A DNA stretch of 64,000 bases from Nomia melanderi (Eukaryota; Arthropoda; Insecta; Hymenoptera; Halictidae): contig NC_135007.1 in NCBI RefSeq assembly GCF_051020985.1, positions 13,357,501-13,421,500 of the forward strand. The letters are read 5' to 3'. Positions 35,241-47,315 of the stretch are shown piece after piece (position 1 is the first letter of the stretch; each line of letters starts with the position of its first letter). The notes beneath the pieces were generated by a model. That model was not told where the DNA came from and did not search any database. It was given only the letters and a program-made list of their open reading frames with translations. Position numbers and translations under genes: made by a program.

Positions 35241-38083
35241 GAATTCAATATCGCTGAACAGAGTTTCGTTCGATTTTATTTCATTAACGATGAAAAGAGA
35301 ATTGCTCTTAATCTACATTCGAACTTCCAACTACTCAGCTGAAGAGAACAGAAAACAAAGAATCCTTATACCCTATTTAAATACCTGAACGCTACAGATC
35401 CGGTGCGATCTCAGCGTCTATCCCCCAAGTCGACCGAAGAAATTTACAATTACCAGGCACAATCCCCGCAGAATACAAAAGTCCGCCATAACGACAGCCC
35501 TAAAGGCCATCAGCCTGTCACCAGAGAAATCTCACCTGTTACATAGGACACGGTGGATCCTCACGAAAAAAGGCTCCGTATACGTGACCCGCGGTGGGTG
35601 GACGTCGGGGGCCGGTTCACGGGAATGGGGAATGAGAATGGGAATGCGGGGATTCCCGGTAGGTAGGCGCAGACAGTAAGGAAGGTATAGCAGCGCACCC
35701 ATATAGCTGGTGGCAGGTAAAGCCGCCGGATAAATCTCACCTTGGATAGGTCAGGTTGGGCCAGGAGGATTCCAATAAGGAATGGAGGACCGTGCAGGGG
35801 TCACGTGGCGGCTCTCTTCCCTCTTTCCCCGCCTCTTTCTTCTTTTTTCACCGCTCCCTCTCTTTCTCACTGTCCCTTTATCTCCGTTTCTCCCGCTGGA
35901 TCCTCCCATGTGTTTCTTTGACCGGCTAGGTACCAGGTATACCTCAGCAACCCTTTTGCCCTGACGCGACCGGAGCAGCCACCTTTTCGCGTGTGACGTG
36001 GAAGTGTGCGTTCCCGGTGTGTACGGGATCCCCGGGACGCAACACAGGGAAACAAGCCGACAAATCACCGTCCCGACGCGACACGCGACCGACTTTCCTG
36101 CGGCTTTCTTTAAACATCCAGCCAGAAGGGTTTCTGGCCACGTGCCAGGGGTTTTCACGTTTCTCTCCTGGTACACGCGTCTGGACACCTGGCCCCCTCT
36201 TTTAATCCTCGGGACGCGGAGGCTGGGAAGCTTGTCTTTTATTCATCGGGACTCCTGTGACTCTTGTCTTACGTTCTCTTTGGTAATTGCGCGTGGAACA
36301 ATTAACGCGGGCTTAATAACTTTCCAATAAGGTAATAGATTCTATTGTTCCCCGTGGATTTACATTGATTACAAAGTTTAGGCTTCTGAACTTCGGGATT
36401 TGCCTTCAATCGATGTGAACCGAAGAATATTCATATCCGTTACATTCAATCCGATGTCTTCATCGTTAATTCATCTGAACTTCCATAGGTAATTTCGGAT
36501 GTTGTAACTTTGATTAGCACACGGAAGGAACTTTACCTTTGTAACGTCCGACCGAGTGATACCTTAGAAATGATCAGCTTCGCCAATAATAATTATCTTT
36601 ACAATCTTCGTGGAAGCGACTGTCTAATCGTTCTAAACTATCTGTGAAATCGAGAGAAATAAGGATATAAGCTACCCTGACATTAAAGTTGCGATTCCAA
36701 GTTCATCTAAAGTTCCCCGGCCGAGGATCGAGAGCCGGACGTTGTCAAACGCGCGTCAGCCAGGCCGATCGCAATCTCCGTCAGCCTCGAGTGTTTTTCC
36801 AACGAAAGGACTCGGCCGGTTACCCCGTCCATAACTCTTCGTTACCCGTGGCACCGGTCGGGACATGCAAATTATGAGTCGCGTCGTTATCCTGTCTCCC
36901 GCGACTCGGATCGATACGATCTCCCGCGCGTCGATGACGAATGCGTCGAAGCCGGCCTGGGACGAGTCATTCGCGCGCGGGAAGAACTGCACGGCCGACC
37001 TTGCCGGCTCGCTCTCTCGCGCGCTGATCGGAAAAGGAAATGCGCTCCCCAGTAATGAGAGCTCCGCCGGTACGCGCAGGATAATGCGAGGTGAACCGAG
37101 ACAACACGCGTGACCACTCACAGACGAAACTCTGTCGATGACGGGGGACTCGGTGAGAATGTAGAATGCCGCGTGTTTTTTTGTTCCTGTTTTTCTGTTG
37201 TTTAAGATACTATCGATCGCCAGCGTTTTTCTACATTCAAGCTGTTCACTTGGGTTTAATTTTAGTTTTACCTGTCGGTTCAGTTTCAGTATGGCGTGAG
37301 GTTTGCTTATAGTTGTTGGTTTAGCTATAGCTCCGGTATCAGTTTCAACTATTCATTGAACTTTAGTTTCAGTTGTACTTGCTCCTTTCGGTTACCAATC
37401 CCTCCTGCCAAAAAAACCCCGGAATATTCCATGATCACGAATTCCTACAGAATTCGAGCCCACTCCAACACATAGTAAACTTTTCAAGGAGACCGTGTCC
37501 AACGGCTGCCCATTTATTCTCGCGGATCATTCTCATTGAATCCAGCCAGCGTTATCGAGGCACACATTATAAATTAGACGCGTTAAAGCGAGGGACGCGA
37601 TACACTTGATCGTCGAAGCGATTCAACGCAGCGACGGTATTGATTTGTTGCGCCTCGGATTGTGCACCGCGGTGTAATCGTATAATCGAATATGTTGCAA
37701 TCTACACGCCATAACAGTGCCTCCGTACACGGACGAACATTGTTGCAAAAACTGGAACCTCATCGCGAGCGCACACTCTCCCTCACCGTTTCTTCGCCCG
37801 AGTCGGCCTCATCCGCGCGCGGGTTAGATGTTTTTTTCGCACGCGATCCGAGTTTACTTTTCACGGGTAGCCGGCTTATCTGACGCGAGCGCGCGGCTGC
37901 ACGTGAGAGTGGAGGCTTCGATAGACGTCGGGCGTATACGCGCCTTGCATATTCATGCCGCGGCCGTACGATCTCGTTGATAATCGCGCGGATATTATTA
38001 GAAAAAATTTTTCCAGCATTTTCATGCTAATTCCTCATCGCGCCGGGCTCGCTCCCCCTCGATCGTTACGCATTCGTCCACGC

Positions 38084-38103
38084 CGCGCGCGCGCGCGCGC
38101 GCG
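38084..38103. repeat. (CG)10 dinucleotide repeat
   Basis: Ten uninterrupted CG dinucleotides. Such runs can adopt Z-DNA, and their survival suggests little germline CpG methylation at this locus. Confidence 0.9.
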
Positions 38104-39129
38104 TTTTGCCCCGGAAACATTAATTGGTTCCACCTGGAGCGCGCTTTTCCTTAATCGATCCCCGATCGGCCGACCTCCGGCTTAATGCCCGATGATTAAT
38201 CGTTCCTCTAATCAATTCTAGTTTCTATCTCGTGTTTTGCATACTTAACCGACGCCGCAGTCGCTTTCATAAGTTCCACGTTGGAATTTTACGCCGAAGA
38301 AGAACAGGAGGAAGCGTTAACGCATTTGTTCGAGGAGTTCACTTTCGAAAGGTAAAAGTAAACGCTCGTGCACGTTTGAAATATTTCCCCTTTCGAAATA
38401 CTGTTCCAAGGGAAATCGTATAATTTCCCTGTTTTCTCTACCTTTCTTTCGTAGGACAACTTCAGTGTCATCGCTTTAACCCTACTTCCTCCAATTTCTA
38501 CCAATTGTTCTCTATTCCATTGTCTCTGTTTCTACAATAGTTTCAATTTATAAAATGCAGAAGCGCGCGTCGATTTTCATTCCGCGGCGTCTATACTCAC
38601 AGCACTCACACCGGTATACCTGAAGCTCATTGAAAACGCTGGTCGAAGGATCGCATTATGCCGCGTGCCGGTTACGTCGAACCACCGGGATTTATTAATC
38701 CCCGCGTCGAATCGAATCGTCCGGCGATTCGTTATCGAGGATTTTCTTTCGCGGTGTCCGGCGGCTTCGTTTTTTCGCGTGCCGCGTAAATGGAAATCGC
38801 TAATATTTCTCAATGATAGGCCGGCGAGCGTTCAGTATGCGGCGCGGCGCGCATCCCGCTTCAAGGACCGGGGGAGAGAACGCGTTTGCGCCTGGCCGGC
38901 CGGATAAATGATGGAAATCACCATATTCATCGCATTTGTCGGCGCGCTCGGTAGCGCAGGTGAGCGGCTCGCCGTATTTGGCGGTCTTCGCGTATGCTAA
39001 TCCCGCGGCGACGCGGATTGGCAGCCTAGGACGACGCGCGACCGGTTAAAAGGACGGCGCGCGGCATAATCCTTGCCGATCCGCGCTCGCCTCGCCGGAG
39101 TGGATTATTCCCTCCGACAGAGTGAAACG

Positions 39130-39720
39130 ACGTTACATAGTGCCATTTGAGAAGCTGCTCGAAATTTATACTTTCATGGAGATTCCATAAAAATTGGCAT
39201 TGTGTTCTTGGGATCGCGAAGTTGTATACTGTATCGAAAAAGCGAAATTCAAAATGGAAGTTTTAATATGATTGATACAAGTGTTACTTCGAGGTTGATT
39301 TTCGTGAAAATTATTTCTCGATTTTTCATATTTATGTAATTAGAATATAATTTCATTTATTCTTGTGAGAAAGTTGAAGGACTTTGATAAAATTAAGACG
39401 GAGAATTTTCTTTTGAATTGTAGTTGGAATGTTGTAGAATAAGGGAAGACACGTGAAATGCAGAACGAATAGGTTTTATCGTTGAGAAAATTAATTAAAT
39501 TTAATATTAGTTACCGAAGGATGGATATTATGTTAATGATATCTTTAATTATATTGAACGACCAAAGTGGAAAAAGGTATGGTAAGTAATGATAATAATG
39601 GTGAAGCAGTATGCTAATATTGATTGATTATTCATTGACTAATCTAAGATGTACATATGCAAATGACGCAAATGGGTTAATCCCATGTTTCATAATGTCT
39701 AAGTAGCTGTATCTGGTAAT
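39130..39720. other. C-poor, AT-rich tract
   Basis: About 590 bases where the + strand is rich in A, T and G and poor in C, between CpG-rich segments. No gene recognised. Confidence 0.55.
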
Positions 39721-42700
39721 GAAGTCTTTAAACTAGCTCGCCGTTCGTATCTAAACAAAATATGAATATTATTCAGTTCGCATCGGTCGGCGAGATACGC
39801 ATCTCCCTTCATGAATGCGTAATTTTCCGCAATAAATTCCCTTTTGCGGCGAATGCATAATTCGCTTGTCCGCCGAGGAACTGCTAACAACAAAGTAACT
39901 ATCGCGGGATTAACGGGGAAAGGAATCCCGTGAGAGGTTAATTCAATTTTTTCCCGGGCGCATTTTCCGCAATTTAATCGATTGTGCGGCCAGCGACAAG
40001 TCCGCCGGCCAATTAGGAAAATGAAAAAACGCGCGACACGGATCGGAATAATGATCCGCCGGCTTTCAATGTCCCATTCAACGTCGCGTTGCGCAAAGAC
40101 GAATGCGTCGTTGATTAGAGGACTCGCAGAAACCGCGAAGGCGTCCGATAATTCGTGTAACCATTCGCGGAGAAGGACTCGCTTTCATCGGCGCGTCGCT
40201 GCGTTAACACCCCGGCTGCCAGAAAAATCCTCAGCGTTTCACGTATCGCTTATTCCGTCGCAACAATCATAAAAAGGAATGATTGTTAATTATTTGGTAC
40301 CGTAATTCTTGCGTTACACTATTATATAGTTGCAGTGTGCCTCGATTATCCAATTAGATTGGGCGCTAAATTTATATAAGTGGAGGCTTGAGAAGAAATC
40401 CTTCAAAATATATTTGCTAAATTAAGTCTGATTAAAGAATGATCATGTTCTAAATTAACTCGCTTATTAATAACTTATCTGGACAATCTAAATCACTATT
40501 GAACGACGGTTATTTGACGAATTGTAATCGTTTCCAAATAATTCGGAAACATAAGCGATCGCTGTCTACCATGGCAGTGGAAGAGTTAATCGATCGTCGC
40601 GGCGTATTCGTTAAACGACGAAGTTTCTCACGTTCGTTGTTCCCTTGTCGCCGATGGCATCCGAGGCTTTGTGAACGCGGAAAAATGAATCAGCTGATCC
40701 TGCGGGAGGCGATCGGAGATTCTGGATCATCGGCGTGGAATGTAAGGACGCGGAGACGCGCAGGAAGCAGGAACACGCGAATTCCGCGAGCGTTGCGAAA
40801 CCTCCGCGATTATCGTCCGCGGGAATTCGTTCTTTTGTTGATCTTTATGGCGAACGAAGGACGAGCGGCGCTGGAAGTTTCCCAGTAGACTGATTTCAAT
40901 TTTATGCAATTTCGTACAGTTCGATGCTTCCGGCACTAACAGTTTTCCTAGGATAAATATGCATTCCACTTAACGAGAGAAAATATTCTAATTACTTCCG
41001 ACTTATAAAGAAAATATTATAAACTTCACGGAATGCAACTGCATTTTTCATTTTAGACGCGAGGGAAGATTGGATCTAAAATTAAACAGAGTTTAACTAG
41101 ACGCTCAGTTTCAGAGGAGGAGCACGATCGGAGATAACGAGGATATTGAAAAAGGAAATCATTCGCTAAATACTTGTTCGCTATCAATGTTTTATCAATT
41201 TTCTTTAATCGTTTGTGTCTACGTCAAACGTAGTACGCAATGCGTTAACAAGCATGTCGACGTTATCGATAATTACAAACTATCATCGGCGGCCCCGACT
41301 TCATCTTAACGTTGCGTCGAGATTGATCTTCTAATTAACACTTTCTCGCGAAGGAAATCGAAAGAAAGCGGAAAACCCACGGATGCTAACGACGTAACGC
41401 GTGCGGCGTTCAATTATTCCCGCGCCGGTCCGTGAACGCTCGCTCGCTGGTTCCCGCGCTAATCGCCGGTATTTAGCGATAAATTGTTGTCCACGGATAT
41501 TTATCTTGCGGCGAATGAAATATCGAGGAACGCGGATCGCCGCTTTGCCATGCGATTCAATTAGAATCTCTCTCTCGCAACGGTAGCCGGATCGATCGCG
41601 AGATAGCGTTCAGCTTTTTGCTCCGCGAGATGCATACTGCCCGATCAGAAAAAACCGACATACGTTTTTCTTCATTATACGATGATAATCGGTTTCGCAA
41701 GCGTCGAGAGATCGATAGACGATTATTGCTTTCAAACGACGGCGTAAATGCGGCGATAGTGTCTATTAATCCAGACCCGGTGCTAATGAAAATTCCGAAA
41801 AGTCGAGATAATTTATTTCAGAAAATGGGGAACACCGAGCGGAGATTTACCGTAGGAATTACCCGTTCAATCTTGTCACTCCTCGTTTTCAAATTACAAA
41901 TTTAGTTTTCGATTTAAAATGTAATTTAATAACTATAAACGTCACTCGATCCATTCGAGTTCGAATGGGACAATATTTCTTTCGTTATTAAGTTATATAT
42001 TAAAGTATATCGTAGAACGAGTGACAGTTATTGAACTACGAATCCTCCTGTAAATTCACGTTCGCGGAGAAACAAAGGGTCTCGTTTCGAAATTGTGCGA
42101 TTGTTCGGTTCGTCTTTGCGAATGATCGGTAACGATCGTCACTCCTCTCGCGAGGCGCGATATTCAAACGATGCGTCGTCGTTTGTTTGCGTCCGCGGGC
42201 AGATAATATCCAGGCACAGATGGTTTTATTACGTATGGCCCGTTTATTATTCTCTCGCCTCCTTTCAGCCGGGGCTGATGCAGATTTAATTACACCGTTT
42301 CGCGTAAAGCTGAATTCGGATCGACTTAATGAGCGATTCCAATCGGGACGCGTCTCCGCCTCGTGGATCCCGCGCCGCGGATCCCCGCGGCGGCGTTCCT
42401 CCGCGTCACGCGCGTTAATTAATGGATTAACTATGGAAAAAGGAATTCACGGTTGCATTAATGTTTTTGTCGACGATTCTAGCGCAACGCTCGGCGATTT
42501 TAATTGCGACGCGCGGCCATGGGACGATTTTACGATTGGCACGGACAGCTCTGAATAATTCGTCGCCTTCGGGAATCATTCGGGCGGATGAATTTAATGC
42601 TCGTTGCGGAAACAAGGAGGAATCACCATTTCTTCATTTACTTTTTGTAAACATTTCTTTTGGGGACGAGTTACATTCTCAATGTTACATTCTATCAATT

Positions 42701-43222
42701 GTTCTTTCTGAAGAAGTCACGATACAGTCACAATCTTCATCATTCTCCAACTCAACATTACACTCCTCCTACACAAAAATATAAAAACTGCAATAATCAA
42801 GCTCCCTTCGTCATCGCATCACAAATACACAATTTCCAAACATCCTGCCAACAATCTACAGTCAAAAGCTACACTCCCCCAACTTAATTCTTCAACCAGT
42901 TTCAATACTCCGCAACCAACGAACCGATCGCTGCGTCCAGCCGTCTCAATCTCACTTCGTCCTTGGTCTCCTCGAATATTCGGCATCAGGTTCCCCGGTA
43001 ATCGCGGCGATGCATGCCCACGTACGCCGTATCACCCGCTAAACGCCGGTGCGCATAACGACGCAATCGCTACGCGCGATGCGCGGGTAATCAGCTGCAA
43101 ATTGCGAGCGTATTTCGCATTAGCCCCGCCTGACGGTCGAGTCGTGGCGGATCGGGACCGGGTCTGATTGCGGCGGATGCGGTGGCGTTTGTTGCACCGT
43201 CATCGAGTGACAGTCGACAGCG

Positions 43223-43293
43223 GGGAGGAAGAACGAAGGGAGGAACGAAGGGAAGAACGAAGGAAAGAACGATGGAAAGAACGAAGAAGGAGG
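43223..43293. repeat. GGAAGAACGAAG minisatellite
   Basis: About six units of a roughly 12-bp purine-rich repeat. The antisense frames FFPSFFPSFF-like are an artefact of it. Confidence 0.85.
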
Positions 43294-44654
43294 CGTCCAT
43301 GGGTCTCGTTTACCGTCGTCATTACCATTACACCGGCTCCATGACGGCGTTACGTGCTTTAATTTGAATACATGAGGCAGGAAGCGACGCCGGCCGTGCA
43401 TTAGCCACGCGTGTTTCTGTGTACACTCGCATTAGCTTTACTTAAATCGACGTATCCCACGTTTTCCCGTGGCTGGCCCGGCCACTGGCTCGCTCGCTCG
43501 CTCGTTCGCTGACTCAGAACCACCGCGAAATTCGAAACGACCACCGGCTGCGCGGCTTTTTGCCGCGATTACGCAAACCCCCCGGCGATATTATTCCCAG
43601 CCGCGATAGCCGCGGCGTTTTCGTTGATCCGCCGCGACCGGGGCCCGCGAAGTCCCGATTAAACCGGCGATCGTTCTTGCCGCATGGTAATTGACACGTT
43701 CGCCGCGCGCGCGCGCGAGGTTTAGGCTGCCGCCCCGCGCCGGCTAGACGCGATTAGCGCGCAGAGGATATCTTCGTTGCTCGCGTCACTTTTTGCCCGC
43801 AGAATTTCGCCTTTTTGCGTACGCTCCTGTTGATACGGTTTGTCTAATGGAGCACCGTTTTTGCGGCTTTGTCGCGGCGTTCGCCGTTACACGCGTTTTT
43901 CGGCGCATTTTCGGTGCATTTTCGGAGCTGTCGGCCGATCAAACGCGTCCGCGCCGTTTCGGCCGAGCCGCGGAAAAACTGCGCGGATATGTTTGGTTAC
44001 CCGGTGGAATGTGGAACCGGGCGATGGGAAAAACGATTTAATTTAGTTCTTCTGATCGGTTATGGTTCTAGCGGGATTTAATGTTCGAGTGTTTGGAAAT
44101 AAAGGTGTCGGGATTGAGATTTAAACAAAATTTGATAAACGAAACGAACCAACCACCGAAGTCAAAACCATCCTCCTTCCCTCTCAATAACTCTTCATCC
44201 ACAATCCTCTCGATGCTCGCTGCCAAAACCATCGTCTAACGAAACCCAAGCAAAGTTCATTGACTCCAAACAACACTAATCGCAGTCTAAAATCTGAATC
44301 CTCCAAACCACTCCTCTCATTCCCTCCACGATCCTTGCACACTCCACAACCACCCCCGACAATCCTAGTGCCTCTTACCGTCCGCGACATAATCAGGAAC
44401 GAGTCTTAATGCAATTTTAATAACCGGATAAATAAACATAAGCGTAAGCGAGGCGTAATTTGAATCCGGATGCGGCCACGATGAGCGGTTTCGATAAAGC
44501 ACAATGTTAATGTGTCGGCTTAGAGAGGATCTCGATCCCCCTCCACCGTTCCGTCGTCCACCCGGAGTATTTTTTTCCTTTCCTCAACCTCCTCTCATTC
44601 TTTCCCTCCGCTTCGTCGTCCTTTCCGTCTTCCTCCCCTGGTTGCGTGAGCAGA

Positions 44655-44715
44655 GTGCGTGCATGCGTCCATGCGTGCGTGCGTTCGTGCGTCCGTGCGT
44701 GCGTGCGTGCGTGCG
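44655..44715. repeat. (TGCG)n microsatellite
   Basis: About fifteen imperfect TGCG units, with several TCCG/TTCG/CATG variants in the first half and a pure run at the end. Confidence 0.9.
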
Positions 44716-45592
44716 CAAGCATGTTATTTCGCAGTTTATACGAGCTATGCTAATCCGACGAGACCATAAGCGCGTCGAGCATTCCCCAAATCATGAATAA
44801 TCAGCCAGCGCCCGAGAGCCTCGGCCTCGATGCTTTATTTCATTTCTTCGCCTTTCTCTCGCTCTCCGCCTCTCCGCGCACCCCCACTAGCACGATCCCC
44901 TTCCCCGTCCGGTCGTCGTCGTTCATTCGCTAATTGCACGTTCCTTTTCTTCCGATTAACATTCGGCTCGGAACGATCGCCGGCGTTTCTTGCGCCGCTT
45001 CTTCCCCGCGAACGACCGCCTCGGTATTAATTTCTTTCGCGGTTCCCTCGCCGCGGCCGAGCGGAGGAGCCGATAATTCGCGAGCCGTATAATTTTATAT
45101 CGCGATCCGTCATCGGCGAGAGTTAATTTTATTCAATTAGCACGTACTCCGGCGTAGGGATACCCGCATACGATTAACTCGGGCACCGCGAGCGGGACGG
45201 CCGAGGATTAGCCGGGACGCCCGCGGCCGCGGCGAGCAGGAAGAGACCTTCGACACCGCCGAACGTCAAGGATAACGCCGACAATTCCGCGATGCGTCAC
45301 GGACCGATACGAGTATCGCGGAGAATGCTGCCGCTTCTTTGCCATTTTCCCCTTTCTTCCGCGGATTTTTGTCGTTTCCGCGCGAGATGCGCTTACTCAC
45401 TTCCGATGGAATCGTTTGTAATGATACGTTGAGGGAGCGGGGATTTGTCAGAGTTAGGAAATGTTGAGAAGTATTTGCTGTTCGTATGATTAGACGTGAA
45501 CCATGTTTCGTTCTATGGAAGTACAGTTTTTCTAGATTTCGAGATCAAAGTTTCTAGCTCGTACCTTCTCCATTTTATAAACTTTGAAATTT

Positions 45593-45622
45593 TATTGAAT
45601 TGTTGAATTGTTGAATTGTTAA
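45593..45622. repeat. (TTGAATTG)n short tandem repeat
   Basis: Three to four near-identical TTGAATTG units in AT-rich DNA. Confidence 0.8.
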
Positions 45623-46087
45623 AGTGTTCAGAAACAATTGCTGTCTAACCGAAGCATAGTTGAAATTTTTAAATTTTCCTATGTGCAAAAAGTCAAACGA
45701 TCTACAGTAAATGTAATTAAATCGCTCAATAGATGTAGTAAAATATAGGTGGATTAAACACAGTCGATCGAGGGGTTAATAAATCATCCGTGTTACTCGC
45801 GGGGAAATCTTGAAGTGTCCTGAACAGGGAATTATCCTTCGAAATTTGCAGTGTCGAAGGCGACGACACACGATCGATCTTGGCGCCGTTCCCGGGGCTC
45901 GGTTATCGAGATGAGAATGCTAATCGGCGAGCGTACGCGACGCCCGCCACTATTAATTAGCGATAAAAGGGATCGCCGTTCACGGTGGTCCAATTTTTGT
46001 ACGCCGACGCCCGGCTACAATGGAACCTGTGTACGAGCGGACAAATGACGCCGGTGTTATTATATCTGGTACGCATGCTGCCGGCGT

Positions 46088-46163
46088 ATCGTGCATAAAC
46101 ATCACTCTAATGATCTAGATGGCTCGTTGATTATGCGGCCGTGTTCGTGCATTAACCTACACC
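46088..46163 (+). repeat. 75-bp element, copy 1, left of the minisatellite
   Basis: Runs from GTATCGTGCATAAACAT to TGTTCGTGCATTAACCTACA. It matches the copy at 47241-47315 at about 62 of 76 aligned positions with one single-base gap. There is no coding content; it may be a duplicated conserved element. Confidence 0.65.
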
Positions 46164-46539
46164 GTCCTCTCCCGTTTCCTCGCGTGCACACCTGACATAT
46201 CCTACGTCCTGCCCTGCGCCTCGTATTTTCCGACTCCACCTTGATTTCTCCGCTGTTTTGCCGGACGTTTAACAGTTTTATCTGCTCCGCAAATATCGAT
46301 CTCGATTCTACGTTCCAGCGGTCTTTCTCTTTCCCGGAAACTCGATGGATTCATACAGGGAATCGAGGAGGCCTGCCGGGATGTTCTAAAGATAAAACAT
46401 TCTATTGAGGCGCGTGCATGTAAAATTGAATACGTAGGTGTGTGTAACTACTATTTCAGGGTCGCTGTGTGTAAGCATTGGTCGGTAAATGGAAGGGTTG
46501 ACTCTAGGTTGAATTGTATGGTAATATGGGTTAATACGT

Positions 46540-46970
46540 ATTTCAAATTTTCAAATCTTCAAATTTTCAAATATCAAATTTTCAGATATCAAATTTTCAA
46601 ATCTTCAAATTTTGACATCTTCAAATCTTCAAATTTTAAGATCTTCAAATCTTCAAATTTGCAAACTTTCGAACTTTCAAACTTTCAAACCTTCAAACTT
46701 TCAATTTATCAAACTTCCAAACCTGCAAACCTTCAAACCTACAACTCTACCAATCTATCAATCTACCAACCTACAAATCTACAAACCTTCAAACCCTCAA
46801 ATCTTCAAATTTGCAAACTTTCGAACTTTCAAACTTTCAAACTTTCAATTTATCAAACTTCCATACCTTCAAATCTTCAAACCTACAAACCTTCAAACCT
46901 ACAACCCTACCAACCTACAAACCTACAAACCTACAAACCTTCAAACTCTCAAACCTTCAACTTGCAGAAT
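46540..46970. repeat. CAAAYYT minisatellite with a 152-bp higher-order unit
   Basis: About 430 bp of 7-9 bp units varying around CTTCAAAT, CTTCAAAC and CTACAAAC, almost free of G. A block beginning CTTCAAATTTGCAAACTTTC occurs at 46651 and again at 46803, with similarity continuing past it, so a 152-bp segment was itself duplicated. All three + strand frames stay open through it and give NLQTFKPS-like repeats, which is why a 260-codon frame here is not called as a gene. Confidence 0.85.
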
Positions 46971-47240
46971 CATTCCACTCCCGCAACCGTTCCACCCCAC
47001 AACACATCCTCCTACTTCCAAACCAGAACCAACTCATCATCCCCAACCCTACTGCTTCAACCCTTCCAAACATTACATCAATCCCCCTCGACTCAACCGA
47101 ACATCCACCACGTCTCCACCACGGTTTCCCGAAAGCGTCGAATTCTCCGGGAACAAGGGGTAGGTGGTTGCCGCCGCCGGCTAACTGAAATAGTTGTGTT
47201 TCGTAATCGTTATTACGGGTGATGCGCTTGTAAGCACATG

Positions 47241-47315
47241 TATCATGCATAAACATAAGTCTAACGATGTAGATGGCAGCTGATTAGTCGGTCGTGTTCG
47301 TGCATTACCTTACAG
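47241..47315 (+). repeat. 75-bp element, copy 2, right of the minisatellite
   Basis: GTATCATGCATAAACAT to TGTTCGTGCATTACCTTACA, the partner of 46088-46163 in the same orientation, about 1.15 kb away. It is followed by GGCGCATAATGCGCC (47318-47332), a 7-bp inverted repeat around one base. Confidence 0.65.

Noticed and set aside
35751..36188. 145-codon minus-strand frame with Arg/Lys-rich C-terminal part
   Set aside because: The basic part is antisense to a CTTT-rich tract. A + strand frame of comparable quality overlaps it, and no domain is recognised.
46440..47222. 260-codon + strand open frame with NLQTFKPS-like repeats
   Set aside because: It is the translation of the CAAAYYT minisatellite; all three frames are open through it and none has a domain.
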